From: Microbacterium sp.
GTDB lineage: Bacteria; Actinomycetota; Actinomycetes; Actinomycetales; Microbacteriaceae
Length of the DNA stretch: 64,000 nt
Direction: 5' to 3'
Assembly: GCF_017305435.1 (NCBI RefSeq)
Contig: NZ_JAFKIP010000003.1
Coordinates: 540,410-604,409 of the forward strand
This document shows positions 53,998-63,762 of the stretch, one piece after another. The notes under the pieces were generated by a model that saw nothing but the letters and a program-made list of their open reading frames with translations, was not told where the DNA came from and searched no databases. Each line of letters opens with the position of its first letter. Positions within the stretch are counted from its first letter, which is position 1. The position numbers and the translations under genes are program-made.

Positions 53998-55377
53998 ATG
54001 TCGATCGCGGACATCTCGAATGAGCGCCTCGGCGGAGCGCCGGAACGCGGAAACGAGCGCACGCCTCCGCACGATCTGCTGGCCGAGCAGTCCACTCTCG
54101 GCGGCATGCTGCTCTCGCCGGATGCCGTGGCCGACGTCGTCGAGTCGATCCGCGGCACCGACTTCTACGTCCCGAAGCACGAGCTGATCTTCGAAGCGAT
54201 CCTCAGCCTGTACTCGCACGGTGAGCCCACCGACGTCGTCGCCGTCACCGACGAGCTGATCAAGACCGGCGACCTCATGCGCGCCGGTGGTGCCGACTAT
54301 CTGCACTCTTTGACGTCGATCGTCCCGACGGCGGCGAACTCGGCCTACTACGCGTCGATCGTGCGCGAACGCGCACTGCTGCGACGGCTGGTCGAGGCGG
54401 GCACGCGCATCGTGCAGATGGGCTACAACGGCCAGGGCGAGGCGCTCGATCTCGTCAACAACGCGCAGGCCGAGATCTATTCGGTGACCGGTGCCGAGCA
54501 GTCCGAGGACTACGTCCCGCTCGAGGTCGCGGTCGGGGCAGCGATCGAGGAGATCGAGGCCGCCCGCGGACGCGATGGCCAGATGACCGGCATCCCGACC
54601 GGTTTCGCCGGGCTCGATCAGCTGACGAACGGCCTGCACCCCGGGCAGATGATCGTGGTCGCGGCACGGCCCGCGATGGGCAAGAGCACCTTGGCTCTGG
54701 ATTTCGCGCGTGCGGCGGCGATCAAGCACGACCGGCCGACGATCTTCTTCTCGCTCGAGATGGGGCGCAGCGAGATCGCGATGCGCCTCATGAGCGCAGA
54801 GGGTGCCGTGCCGCTGCAGTCGATGCGTAAGGGGTCGCTCGATTCGCGCGACTGGACGACGATCGCCTCGACGCGCGGCCGCATCAACGATGCGCCTCTC
54901 TACATCGACGACTCGCCGAACATGACGCTCGTCGAGATCCGCGCGAAGTGCCGCAAGCTCAAGCAGCGCGTCGGCCTGCAGATGGTCGTGATCGACTACC
55001 TCCAGCTGATGACGTCGGGCAAGCGGGTCGAGTCGCGTCAGCAGGAGGTCTCGGAATTCTCGCGTGCGCTGAAGCTCCTCGCGAAGGAGCTGCAGGTGCC
55101 GGTGATCGCGCTGTCGCAGTTGAACCGTGGCCCCGAGCAACGCGCGGACAAGAAGCCCGCGATCAGCGACCTGCGCGAATCGGGCTCGATCGAGCAGGAT
55201 GCCGACATGGTGATCCTGCTCCACCGCGAAGCCGCCTACGAGAAGGACAGCCCCCGTGCCGGCGAGGCCGACTTGATCGTGGCCAAGCACCGAAACGGCC
55301 CGACCGACACCGTGACCGTCGCCTTCCAAGGCCACTTCTCACGCTTCACCGACATGGCGCCGGGGGACTTCGGGTAG
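53998..55377 (+). CDS. dnaB: Replicative DNA helicase DnaB
   Basis: DnaB is the hexameric helicase of the replication fork. The protein has 459 residues. The N-terminal domain has PHDLLAEQSTLGGMLLSPDA. RecA-like motor motifs are Walker A ARPAMGKS at 223-230, FFSLEMGRSEIAMR, and Walker B VVIDYLQLM. The end motif reads LRESGSIEQDADMVILLHR. There is no intein, unlike many actinobacterial dnaB genes. DciA at 2169 is its probable loader. The resident gene order ends here; DNA to the right is accessory. Confidence 0.97.
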   Translation: MSIADISNERLGGAPERGNERTPPHDLLAEQSTLGGMLLSPDAVADVVESIRGTDFYVPKHELIFEAILSLYSHGEPTDVVAVTDELIKTGDLMRAGGADYLHSLTSIVPTAANSAYYASIVRERALLRRLVEAGTRIVQMGYNGQGEALDLVNNAQAEIYSVTGAEQSEDYVPLEVAVGAAIEEIEAARGRDGQMTGIPTGFAGLDQLTNGLHPGQMIVVAARPAMGKSTLALDFARAAAIKHDRPTIFFSLEMGRSEIAMRLMSAEGAVPLQSMRKGSLDSRDWTTIASTRGRINDAPLYIDDSPNMTLVEIRAKCRKLKQRVGLQMVVIDYLQLMTSGKRVESRQQEVSEFSRALKLLAKELQVPVIALSQLNRGPEQRADKKPAISDLRESGSIEQDADMVILLHREAAYEKDSPRAGEADLIVAKHRNGPTDTVTVAFQGHFSRFTDMAPGDFG

Positions 55378-55470
55378 ATGTAGGTTCCACGCCGAAATGA
55401 CATATTCCACGGGTAGTTGGCAGGCACTTGGCATCCCTGCCATTTGCTGTGGACGATTGAGGGGTTCGGT

Positions 55471-58400
55471 GTGACTGATGCCAGCGAGACGGTGACCAGT
55501 CCACTGAGGCTCGAGTCGCTCGTTCCACGGTTCGTGAGCGACCAGCACGGCACTTATCGCGACGAGCTCGTCGACCTGCTCACCGACGACGATCGACGCG
55601 CGCGCGTATGGAATATCGCGTTGACCGGGGGGTACGGCAGCGGGAAGAGTAGCGTGCTCGCGGGCGTGCGAGACCAGCTCGGCAAGCGCGTGGTTGAGAT
55701 CTCACTGTCGTCGCTCAGCGACGTCGGTGTTGAGCGTGGTGACGACCTCAACAACTACATCCAGAAGGAGATCGTCAAGCAGCTGCTCTATCGTGAGCGC
55801 CCCAGCCGCGTCCCGGGATCGAGGTTCAAGAGGATCAGCAGGCTGCCAGTAGGGCGAACGCTGGTTGCATCCGCGCTGGTCGCTGTCCTCATAGCACTCA
55901 CCTTATGGATCACAGGTTGGGGAGCACCGTTCCAACTCGCCCCCGCCAACGAGGGCATGCGAGTCCCATTGCTGCTTTCTGCAGCGTTGATCGCCGGCGT
56001 GATCGCGTACGTGGTTATGGCGCTCCTGCACAACCGGATCCGAATCGACAAACTGGGAACCTCAGCGACGTCGGTGAGCCTGACCGCGGAGTCCGACGGT
56101 GGCAGCTACTTCGATGAGTACCTCGACGAGATCGTCTACTTCTTTGAAAAGACTCGTCGCGACATCGTGATCATTGAGGACCTGGACCGGTTCGAGGACC
56201 CGACAATCTACGCGTCTCTGCGTGAGCTCAACACCGTGCTCAACACGTCGCGACAACTTCGAAAGCGTCCGGTCCACTTCGTTTACGCTGTCCGGGACAG
56301 CATCTTCGAAGACCTTGAGGTGCCGCGCGATACGCCGGATGGCCCGGACGCAGCACCGGGCGTGTGGCAGGCCGACCGCGGACTGTCGGATGCGGCGACG
56401 CAGCGAACCAAGTTCTTCGAGCTCGTTGTCCCGATCGTGCCGTTCATCACACACCGCTCGTCTGCCGACCTCCTGTTCGATCTGGCCGCCGAGGTTGACT
56501 CGGCGATCTCCTTCGAGGCGGTCCGCGTGGTGGCGAAGCACGTGACAGATATGCGGCTTCTGCGCAACATCCTGAACGAGTTTCGGGTCTTCCACGCTCG
56601 TGTGCTGGCGGGCGGAAAGCTCGGCGGGCTCACCTCAAGCGGGTTGTTCGCGCTTGTTGCTTACAAGAACACCCATATGAAGCAGTTCGAGCTGATCCGG
56701 GTCGGATCAAGTGAGCTGGACGTGCTGTACCGACGCTCGCGAGAAATCATCGCGAGTGGGATGGATACTGCGTCGGCGACGCTCGCTGCGCTGCGTGAGC
56801 AGGGTACGCAGATTGCAGCGACTGATGCGCGCGCTGAGCAACTTGGCGCTGCGCTCCAAGATCTTGTCGAACGCTGGCTTCCACGGGTACATAGGCGTGG
56901 ACACACTGCGACCTATCGAATTGGCGGAGCCGATTGGGCACCCGCCGCGCTCAGTACTGCCCGCTTCTGGGAAGCGGCAATCGACTCCGGCCACGCTCTG
57001 CAGGTCGTCGTGAATGGAGAGGTTCTTTTCGAGCTCACCGCTGACGAGATCGCTGCGGATCTGGGCGTGCCCGTCCCGGCGCGTTGGAGCGACCAAGTCG
57101 TCGCCGATACCGCGGCGGCTTCTGAGGATGCGCGCGCTGAGCTGCAGTGGTACCGCACGGCCGACTTCCAACAGTTGCTGATGCGACAGACGAGTGACTC
57201 TTCCTCGAGACTTATCCGCGGCACCGTCGACCCGCTTCTGCACGACCTCCTCGCAGAAGGGCTGATCGATAGGAACTTCGCACTCTACGCTTCCGAGTTT
57301 TACGGCGTCATTGCCTCTGCAGCAGCGATGACCTACGTGATCCAACACCTGCAAGCAGACACCCCGGATCACGACTACCCACTCGACGAGAAGGACGTCG
57401 ACGCGGTGCTCGAGCTCGGCGGCCCGCGCGCGTTCGAATCGACCGGGCTGTTCAACATCGCGATCTACGACCAGCTGCTGGCGCGAGAAGACGGTCGGTT
57501 GGCGAAGAACATCGCCGCTCTCGCCGTTGCTGACCCCGCCGCCGTCGGCTTCATGCGCAGCTATTTGCAGCGTGGTCGGCTCCCAGCGACGCTCATCAGT
57601 CGCGTCGCAGCGCAGTGGGACGGGGTCTTCAAGTTCATCGATACTGAAGGACCCGCCGTCGCGGCGGATCAGCTCGATCTCGTCGTCGCCGCCTTCGAGT
57701 CCTTGAATCCAGAGCTGGAGTACGAGGTACCCGACGACGTCAAGCGACTTCTCGCTGAGAACCCAGGGCGCCTCACGGAACTGAGTGCTGACGGTACGCC
57801 CCAGCGAGCGACTGCTGCGCTTACCCAACTCGGCGTCAGTCTCGCAGATATCCGAGCGCTCCCACCGGCCGCGCAGCGGTCTGTCGTGGTCGCGCGCCGT
57901 TACGAGGTAAATGCGCCGAACCTCGAGGTGGCAGTCGGCGGGGGCGACATCGCGCTCGATGCAATCATGCAACTCGAGGATCCGACGTTCGACCACGTTC
58001 TCGGGCACTTCGAGGCGTACCTGTCAAGCATCGACGCATCCCACCGCCCGAGTATCACCGACGTTGACATGGCAGTGGATGTGATGGAGGCCGCGGAGCT
58101 TTCAAGGGCCGGCGCGGCAAGCGAGATCGCGCGGCGGATGCCCGCGGAGATGCTCATCCGAGACATCAATGCAGTGCCGGCGACGCTGCTTCCCGTTCTT
58201 GCTGAATCACACCGATTCCCCCTCACCTTCGCGAACGTCACGAACTACATCGCCGTACGCTCCCTGGACGCTCCTCTGATCGAGTACCTCGCTGCTTCGC
58301 CCACTCTCGCCGTCCCGCCAGAGACCGACGTGACCGCGCGCATCACTCTCGCCGCGCGCCTCGTCTCTGAGGATGAGCTCGATGTCGCCGCTCGTGTCAC

Positions 58401-59055
58401 GCTTGCCGGACAGCTCGTAGACACGGTCCCAGCATCACGATCGATGGGGGATGAGGCGGATCTTGTCACGGCACTCATGAACGCAGGATTGCTCGACGAC
58501 AGCGCTAGCACCTTCCAAGCTCTCGCCACCGCGCACGCACAGGAAGCATTTGTCGTGGAGTCTCAGACGGCGCCAGACTGGATCGTTTCGTCGAACGCGT
58601 CGGCGACATTGGTGGCGTCGCTCCTTCGCAATCCCGATGTCTCACCCCGGGTCAAGACTCTGCTTGCTGATGCGATTCCTCGAAACGCCGCTTGGGGATC
58701 AACCGATGTGCTTGAGGCGCTCGGCGCCTGGGCGGAGGTGACCCGCGAGCCCCTACCAGCCGAAACTCTACAGTTGATGCAGATGTCGGGAGCGTCGACC
58801 AGCTCAAAGGTCGCTGCGCTCAGCGCATCCGTGGCGACCGTGCCCGGCCTCGTACCCCAATACGTGGCCCAACTCGGCGGTGCGTACGCCGAGGTTCTTC
58901 AGCCCGCAAACACTTATGTCGATCTTCCGCTCGTCCCAGATCCGACACCGTTCCTGGAGTTGCTCAAGGACTCGGACACCGCCGTCTCATCCTTCAATGA
59001 AGTCGACGGCGTCATGCGTGTATACCGACACCGCCCGAGACCCAACGGTGACTAA
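55471..59055 (+). CDS. YobI/KAP-type membrane P-loop NTPase
   Basis: This 1,194-residue protein starts at the GTG at 55471, with GAGGGG upstream. The N-terminal NTPase domain has Walker A GGYGSGKS at 53-60, in WNIALTGGYGSGKSSVL. Two transmembrane helices (about 129-149 and 165-186) are inserted before Walker B DIVIIEDLDRFEDP (231-244). TM insertion between the two Walker motifs is the hallmark of KAP and YobI-like NTPases. The following 700 residues are helical and repeat-like, with no catalytic domain I recognise. Related large NTPases are predicted to act in biological conflict. The gene lacks the GGATGCC/GGCATCC heptamer common in resident genes, pointing to transfer. Confidence 0.75.
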   Translation: MTDASETVTSPLRLESLVPRFVSDQHGTYRDELVDLLTDDDRRARVWNIALTGGYGSGKSSVLAGVRDQLGKRVVEISLSSLSDVGVERGDDLNNYIQKEIVKQLLYRERPSRVPGSRFKRISRLPVGRTLVASALVAVLIALTLWITGWGAPFQLAPANEGMRVPLLLSAALIAGVIAYVVMALLHNRIRIDKLGTSATSVSLTAESDGGSYFDEYLDEIVYFFEKTRRDIVIIEDLDRFEDPTIYASLRELNTVLNTSRQLRKRPVHFVYAVRDSIFEDLEVPRDTPDGPDAAPGVWQADRGLSDAATQRTKFFELVVPIVPFITHRSSADLLFDLAAEVDSAISFEAVRVVAKHVTDMRLLRNILNEFRVFHARVLAGGKLGGLTSSGLFALVAYKNTHMKQFELIRVGSSELDVLYRRSREIIASGMDTASATLAALREQGTQIAATDARAEQLGAALQDLVERWLPRVHRRGHTATYRIGGADWAPAALSTARFWEAAIDSGHALQVVVNGEVLFELTADEIAADLGVPVPARWSDQVVADTAAASEDARAELQWYRTADFQQLLMRQTSDSSSRLIRGTVDPLLHDLLAEGLIDRNFALYASEFYGVIASAAAMTYVIQHLQADTPDHDYPLDEKDVDAVLELGGPRAFESTGLFNIAIYDQLLAREDGRLAKNIAALAVADPAAVGFMRSYLQRGRLPATLISRVAAQWDGVFKFIDTEGPAVAADQLDLVVAAFESLNPELEYEVPDDVKRLLAENPGRLTELSADGTPQRATAALTQLGVSLADIRALPPAAQRSVVVARRYEVNAPNLEVAVGGGDIALDAIMQLEDPTFDHVLGHFEAYLSSIDASHRPSITDVDMAVDVMEAAELSRAGAASEIARRMPAEMLIRDINAVPATLLPVLAESHRFPLTFANVTNYIAVRSLDAPLIEYLAASPTLAVPPETDVTARITLAARLVSEDELDVAARVTLAGQLVDTVPASRSMGDEADLVTALMNAGLLDDSASTFQALATAHAQEAFVVESQTAPDWIVSSNASATLVASLLRNPDVSPRVKTLLADAIPRNAAWGSTDVLEALGAWAEVTREPLPAETLQLMQMSGASTSSKVAALSASVATVPGLVPQYVAQLGGAYAEVLQPANTYVDLPLVPDPTPFLELLKDSDTAVSSFNEVDGVMRVYRHRPRPNGD

Positions 59056-59056
59056 C

Positions 59057-59374
59057 CTACGATGCGGAGCGCTCGGTAGCGCGATCCTCTTCGACGTACT
59101 GGCTCGCCGCATTCCACCAGGGATTCTCGCGGACCCGATACAGAATGGTCCGCTCTCCAGGCACGCGCTCCACGAACTCGATGAAGTTCGCGCGGCGGAG
59201 CTTCTGGATCAGCGGATGCACGATTCCAGGAGAGAGTCTCGTCGCGTCGGTGATCGTCTTCGATGAGAACTTCCCGCCGCGCAGGCCCGCGATCTCGACC
59301 ATGACGCTGTACATGTAGCTGTTGCCGAAGACGAGCCGGGATTCCTCCGGCGCGATGGGCTCCAACATCGTCAT
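59057..59374 (-). CDS. Small winged-helix DNA-binding protein
   Basis: This 105-residue protein has a winged helix-turn-helix of the MarR/ArsR/PadR type: SSKTITDATRLSPGIVHPLI as the helix-turn-helix and FIEFVERVPGERTILYRV as the wing. It probably represses transcription. The stop is one base from the stop of the convergent NTPase gene. It is divergent from the TnsA gene across a 212-base AT-richer gap containing a palindrome, so it may regulate the transposition genes. The ATG at 59374 was chosen; ATG 59368 is also possible. Confidence 0.7.
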   Translation of the reverse strand: MTMLEPIAPEESRLVFGNSYMYSVMVEIAGLRGGKFSSKTITDATRLSPGIVHPLIQKLRRANFIEFVERVPGERTILYRVRENPWWNAASQYVEEDRATERSAS

Positions 59375-59586
59375 GTCCTTGAGTGTCGCACACGCGGCCG
59401 ACGTGGGGTTCAGGCGGGCCTGCGCGCGTTGATTTCGTGGTCCCTATATTTGTATCCCTGACGGTGACTGTTGTGTATATGACATCGACTACAGTGAATG
59501 TCACATTCATTGGTATTCGTAAATCGCATATACCGAAGTAGCCCAGGAAATCAAGAGCGCGATCCTGAATCGTAATTCGCGAATCT
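59375..59586. other. AT-rich gap upstream of the Tn7-like operon
   Basis: This 212-base gap is much richer in A and T than its surroundings. It contains a 15-base near-perfect palindrome TGAATGTCACATTCA at 59495-59509 and ATTCGCGAAT at 59575-59584, immediately before the TnsA start. It should hold divergent promoters and possibly the transposon end with TnsB-binding repeats. No clear set of end repeats could be identified by eye. Confidence 0.5.
59495..59509. promoter_or_regulatory. Palindromic candidate operator
   Basis: TGAATGTCACATTCA, palindromic except for the central base. It lies about 78 bases before tnsA and 120 bases before the winged-helix gene, and may be bound by the winged-helix protein. 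Confidence 0.4.
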
Positions 59587-60396
59587 ATGGCAGAAGCGTG
59601 CATTCTCCCGGACCGATTCGACCCTCACGCTGGCTTCATGACGGCGCGCGAGCAACTCGAGACGCGGGGCGGAACGCGCCAGGCGGATGTCGGGCTGATG
59701 GTTCGCAAAATGGGTGGCGAGGTGGACGTTGTTCCGCTGCAGTCAGCTCGATTGAGCGTCTTCGACGCCGCCGTCCCGTGGCGTGAGTTCCGCTGGTACC
59801 GGGGGCAGCGGCACTTCTCGGGCAGCTACTGGTCGGCGACCATGCAAGCGCATGTCGGGTACGAGTCGCGACTCGAGTACGCGAACCTGCTGCTGGCCGA
59901 CTTCGACCCTCGCGTCGACTGGATTCTCTCTCAGCCGTTCCTCCTCGAGGGGGAGGACAAGGGCGCACGCCGTCGCCACATTCCCGACTATCTGATGGTC
60001 CACGCGGACCACACCGTCTGCGTGGTGGATGTGAAGCCCGCCGCGAAGCTCACCGTCCCGAAGGTGCGTGACTCGCTGAGCTGGTCGCGGCGCGTGATCG
60101 AACCGCACGGGTGGAAGTACCGCGTCCAATCCGAGCCCGATGAAGTGTTGCTGCGCAACGTCCAGTTCCTTGCCGGCTACCGCCGGTCGTTCCAGTTCGC
60201 CGGCGGCGACGTCACCGCCGCGCTCGGCGAGCTGAGATCGCCCATGGCGTTCGGCGAGGCAGTGCGCGCGATCGTGCCCGTCACCGGCGGGCTTCTCGCA
60301 GCACGCGCGCTCGTCCTGCACCTGCTGTGGGCTCGCCGGCTGAGCACCGACCTGACTCGACTTCTGAGCGCCACGAGCATCGTGACGCGGGCCTGA
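59587..60396 (+). CDS. TnsA-like transposase endonuclease subunit
   Basis: TnsA cuts the 5' ends of the element so that it leaves the donor completely. The protein has 269 residues. The restriction-endonuclease-like active site is recognisable: Glu93 in GYESRLEY, Asp134 in RHIPDYLM and Lys150 in VVDVKPAA, matching the E-D-QXK/DXK pattern of TnsA. The C-terminal part (about 180-269) is helical and would contact TnsC. The ATG at 59587 lacks a Shine-Dalgarno; the ATG at 59638 is an alternative. Confidence 0.85.
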   Translation: MAEACILPDRFDPHAGFMTAREQLETRGGTRQADVGLMVRKMGGEVDVVPLQSARLSVFDAAVPWREFRWYRGQRHFSGSYWSATMQAHVGYESRLEYANLLLADFDPRVDWILSQPFLLEGEDKGARRRHIPDYLMVHADHTVCVVDVKPAAKLTVPKVRDSLSWSRRVIEPHGWKYRVQSEPDEVLLRNVQFLAGYRRSFQFAGGDVTAALGELRSPMAFGEAVRAIVPVTGGLLAARALVLHLLWARRLSTDLTRLLSATSIVTRA

Positions 60397-60430
60397 GATA
60401 CCACCACCTCAACACTTGAAGGAGATAGCG

Positions 60431-62587
60431 ATGAGCAGCACGTGGACCCTGAAACCAGGCGTGGATATCGTCTACGACGGCGACGCCTGCACTGTTGCGG
60501 AGATCTGCGATGGCGCGGTCGTCGTCCGCACTCGAACTGGGCAGGTTCGGCGCCTGCGGATGATCGACCTCCTGCGCCCCCGCGCTGAGGGAGGTACGAC
60601 ACGCATCCCCGGAAACAGTCGCGATGAGGACGCGGCTCCACTGGGTGTCGTCTGGGCCGATGCCAGCGACGCGGCCCGCGCGGTGTCCGCCGAGCGCGCT
60701 GATCATGTGCGAGAGGTCCTCACCGGCTACCGGTCGGGGGCGGCCGAGATCGCACGTGAGGGCGAACCGAAGCTCGCCTACCATCCGGAGCGTCGCATCG
60801 AGGAGCGGATCGCGGCGAAGGCGCTCGAGCTCGGTAAGGGTCGCCGGACCGTCGCGAGGTGGGTGGCGCGGTATAAGGATGCCGGCGAGATCGGACTGAT
60901 CGATCACCGCAAGGCGCAGCCGGGCAATCTGCTCGTCAACTTCGACGACCGCTGGGTCACGGCGGCACGTGAGGTCATCGATGAGCAGACGCCGGAGTCG
61001 AAGGTCGCGAAAAGCATCATCATCGCGAGAGTCAACGCCCGAGCCGACCGCACCCACGGGCCAGGTATCGTCGCCGCCCCTTCTCGAAGCGCCGCATACA
61101 AGATCCTCGACGAGCTCTCCCGTGGCCGCGCGACCTTCTCCGGGAGCACCAAGCGCAAGCGCTCCAACGCGAACCGGCCGCCCGCTCCGTACGGACGCCT
61201 GCACGCCACCGCGCCCGGCCAATACGTTCTCCTCGATACGACGCCGCTCAACGTCTTCGCCGTGGCCCCGGTGACGGGCAAGTGGGTCGCCGCAGACCTC
61301 ACGGTCGCGATCGACCTCTACTCCCGCTGCATTCTCGGCATGCGGCTGACGCCCGGCTCAACGAAATCCATCGACGTATCCGGCGTGCTCATGGAAGCGT
61401 GCCAACCCTTCGACACTCCCGCGGAGTGGGGCACGAGCGCACGATGGCCCTTCCACGGTGTCGCCGGTTCCGTGCTCGTCGACCCGACGCGCATCCGCGT
61501 CCCGCGGTTCGTCCGTGCGGGGATCCTGCCCGACACGATCATCGTCGACCACGGCGCACCGTACCTCTCGGAGCACGTGACCAGCGCGTGCGCACGCCTG
61601 GGCATATCCATCCAGCCGGCCCGCGTCTACCAGCCCACCGACAAGAGCCCTGTCGAGAGGTTCTTCCGCACCCTCGACACGTTCCTCCAGGAACTCCCTG
61701 GCTACAAGGGCGCGGACGTCGGCGGCCGCGGCGACGACGTCGAAGCCGACGCGGTCTACACGGTCCCGCAGCTGGAGCAGATCATCCGCGAATGGGTCGC
61801 GACGGTCTACCACCTCCGACCCCACGACTCCCTCGAGGATCCCCGCCTCCCCGGCGTCAAGCTCAGCCCCGCCGAGAGATACGACCAGGGGCTCGCCGTT
61901 GCCGGGCAACTGCGGATGCCGATCGACCGGAGCGTTCTCCTCGAGCTGCTGCCGGTGGTGAAACGGCAGTTCAATCACTACGGCGTCGAGATCCACAAGC
62001 TGCGCTACACCGGAGACTCGGTCGCGAAGTACCGCAACCGCGCCCGGTCGATCCACCGAGACAAGGGCACGGAGTGGCCGTTCGTGGTCAACCCCGACGA
62101 CTTGACGCAGATCTACTTCCACGACCCCGAGGACGGCACCTGGCACACCCTCGAGTGGGAGCACAAGGGAGCCTTCGACACACCGTTCAGCCTCGACGCG
62201 CTGGAGTACGCGAAGAAGATCGCGATCCGCCAGGGTCGCCCCTCTCAGGTCGACGACGTCGCCGCGCAGCTGCTCGAGGACTGGGGCGCGGGACGCGCGC
62301 TCACCCCATCGGAGAGGCGGATGAGTTCCCGCATGGCCGCGCAGCTCAACGAGAAGGATCCCGCGGCTGACGGGGTGTGGTCGCTGCGCACCGTCACCGT
62401 GCAGCGGATGCTCGAGGCCGAACTGAACCCCACCACAGATCTCGGACGGGAGCTCACCGGCGAGGTCCGCGACCCACGCAAGCGCGTCGACATTCCCGAA
62501 ACGGGCGATGACGACGACGAGGACGACATCGACGAGCCCACGATCCGATCCGACTACCACTTCGAGCCGATGGAGATGATCCAATGA
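60431..62587 (+). CDS. TnsB-like DDE transposase
   Basis: TnsB is the retroviral-integrase-type transposase that joins the 3' ends. The protein has 718 residues from the ATG at 60431 with GAAGGAGA upstream. N-terminal helix-turn-helix regions (about 100-165, KALELGKGRRTVARWVARY) bind the ends. The catalytic triad is Asp269 (LLDTTPL), Asp373 (IIVDHGAPY) and Glu409 (SPVERFFRT). The Mu-type C-terminal domain follows (about 520-590). The tail is acidic (DDDDEDDID), as in TnsC-binding tails. It overlaps the TnsC start (ATGA). Confidence 0.92.
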   Translation: MSSTWTLKPGVDIVYDGDACTVAEICDGAVVVRTRTGQVRRLRMIDLLRPRAEGGTTRIPGNSRDEDAAPLGVVWADASDAARAVSAERADHVREVLTGYRSGAAEIAREGEPKLAYHPERRIEERIAAKALELGKGRRTVARWVARYKDAGEIGLIDHRKAQPGNLLVNFDDRWVTAAREVIDEQTPESKVAKSIIIARVNARADRTHGPGIVAAPSRSAAYKILDELSRGRATFSGSTKRKRSNANRPPAPYGRLHATAPGQYVLLDTTPLNVFAVAPVTGKWVAADLTVAIDLYSRCILGMRLTPGSTKSIDVSGVLMEACQPFDTPAEWGTSARWPFHGVAGSVLVDPTRIRVPRFVRAGILPDTIIVDHGAPYLSEHVTSACARLGISIQPARVYQPTDKSPVERFFRTLDTFLQELPGYKGADVGGRGDDVEADAVYTVPQLEQIIREWVATVYHLRPHDSLEDPRLPGVKLSPAERYDQGLAVAGQLRMPIDRSVLLELLPVVKRQFNHYGVEIHKLRYTGDSVAKYRNRARSIHRDKGTEWPFVVNPDDLTQIYFHDPEDGTWHTLEWEHKGAFDTPFSLDALEYAKKIAIRQGRPSQVDDVAAQLLEDWGAGRALTPSERRMSSRMAAQLNEKDPAADGVWSLRTVTVQRMLEAELNPTTDLGRELTGEVRDPRKRVDIPETGDDDDEDDIDEPTIRSDYHFEPMEMIQ

Positions 62588-63762
62588 CCGCCACAGTCCC
62601 GGGCGAGCACGACGCGCCTCGCCGGCAGCGGAGCCTGTCGACCTACGAGGGATGGAAGGACTTCGCCGAACGTCCCCCGCGCGATAAGCCCGCGTTGCTA
62701 ACGACCGAGCAGCTCGGATCGCTCGGCCCGGACGAGTTCGCGCGGTACAACGCGGACCGGCGGGCGTGGCACGCGAACATCCTGCTGCGCACCCGGCAGG
62801 TGCACGGGGTGCACCTGCAACTGGGCGACATCCTGGACAGCAACCTGCAGGACTCCGACCGGGTCAAATCCGCCGCCGCCCTCGACGCCCCACCGGCCCT
62901 CGGGAAGTCGACGGTGGTCAACACGTTCGGGCGCGACTTCCACCGTCAGCGGATCGCGGAAGTGGGCGAGTACCTCGACGAGGATCGCGACATCCTCCAC
63001 CTCCCGGTCTGCCACATCACCGTCCCAGGGCGCCTCACGATCAAGGGCCTGCACATGATGATCCTCGGGTTCTATGCCCACCCCGCGACCGCGGGCATCC
63101 TGCACCGTTCGATGGCCGGCCGAGATCTGGCGCGGGCGGCCGCGGACTGCATCGAACGGCACGACACCCGCCTCGTGATCATCGACGATCTGCACTTCAT
63201 CCAGATGCGCACCCGCGACGGTGTCGAGGTCGCGAACCAGCTGAAGTGGCTGTCCAACGAGTACAGCGCCACCTTCCTGTTCGCCGGCGTCGCGCTCCGC
63301 GAACGCGGCCTCGTCGGCGAGGGCGCGACCGGGAAGGAAGCGGCGATGGCGCAGACGTTCCGCCGCTGGACCGTGCTCAGCCTCGACCCGTACAGCCTGC
63401 GCACCAAGCAGACCCGCCAGGAGTGGGACAGCCTGCTCTGGCACATCGAACAGGCCCTCGTGCTCGCGGACGCGCACGAAGGGATGCTCGTCGACATGTC
63501 GCGGTACCTGTTTGCCCGCACCACCGGCAACATCGGCTCGCTCATGGACCTCATCCGCCGCGGCGCGTCCCGCGCCATCCGCACCGGCGCCGAGCGGATC
63601 GACCGGAAGCTCCTCGACGACATCCGCATCGACGAGGGAGCAGAAACGGAGCGCACCGAGCTGCAGGCCAAGCACGACCAAGAGGATCGGGCACGCCGTG
63701 AGCGGCGCCGACGCCGACTGAAGAGCGACGGCGCCGAAGAGACCGGCGAGGAGGCCGCCTGA
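62584..63762 (+). CDS. TnsC/TniB-like AAA+ ATPase
   Basis: This regulator of Tn7-like transposition links target selection to the transposase. The protein has 392 residues. The Walker A motif is APPALGKS at 102-109, still fitting [AG]-x4-GK[ST] although the first position is Ala. Walker B is LVIIDDLHF with Asp200 and Asp201. The sensor region FLFAGVALRERGL and a TniB-type C-terminal part (TTGNIGSLMDLIRRGASRA) follow. The tail is strongly basic then acidic. It overlaps TniQ by one base (TGATG). Confidence 0.9.
   Translation: MTATVPGEHDAPRRQRSLSTYEGWKDFAERPPRDKPALLTTEQLGSLGPDEFARYNADRRAWHANILLRTRQVHGVHLQLGDILDSNLQDSDRVKSAAALDAPPALGKSTVVNTFGRDFHRQRIAEVGEYLDEDRDILHLPVCHITVPGRLTIKGLHMMILGFYAHPATAGILHRSMAGRDLARAAADCIERHDTRLVIIDDLHFIQMRTRDGVEVANQLKWLSNEYSATFLFAGVALRERGLVGEGATGKEAAMAQTFRRWTVLSLDPYSLRTKQTRQEWDSLLWHIEQALVLADAHEGMLVDMSRYLFARTTGNIGSLMDLIRRGASRAIRTGAERIDRKLLDDIRIDEGAETERTELQAKHDQEDRARRERRRRRLKSDGAEETGEEAA

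Noticed and set aside
62884-62913. TnsC Walker A defect
   Set aside because: APPALGKS still satisfies [AG]-x4-GK[ST], and Walker B is intact, so inactivity is not supported.
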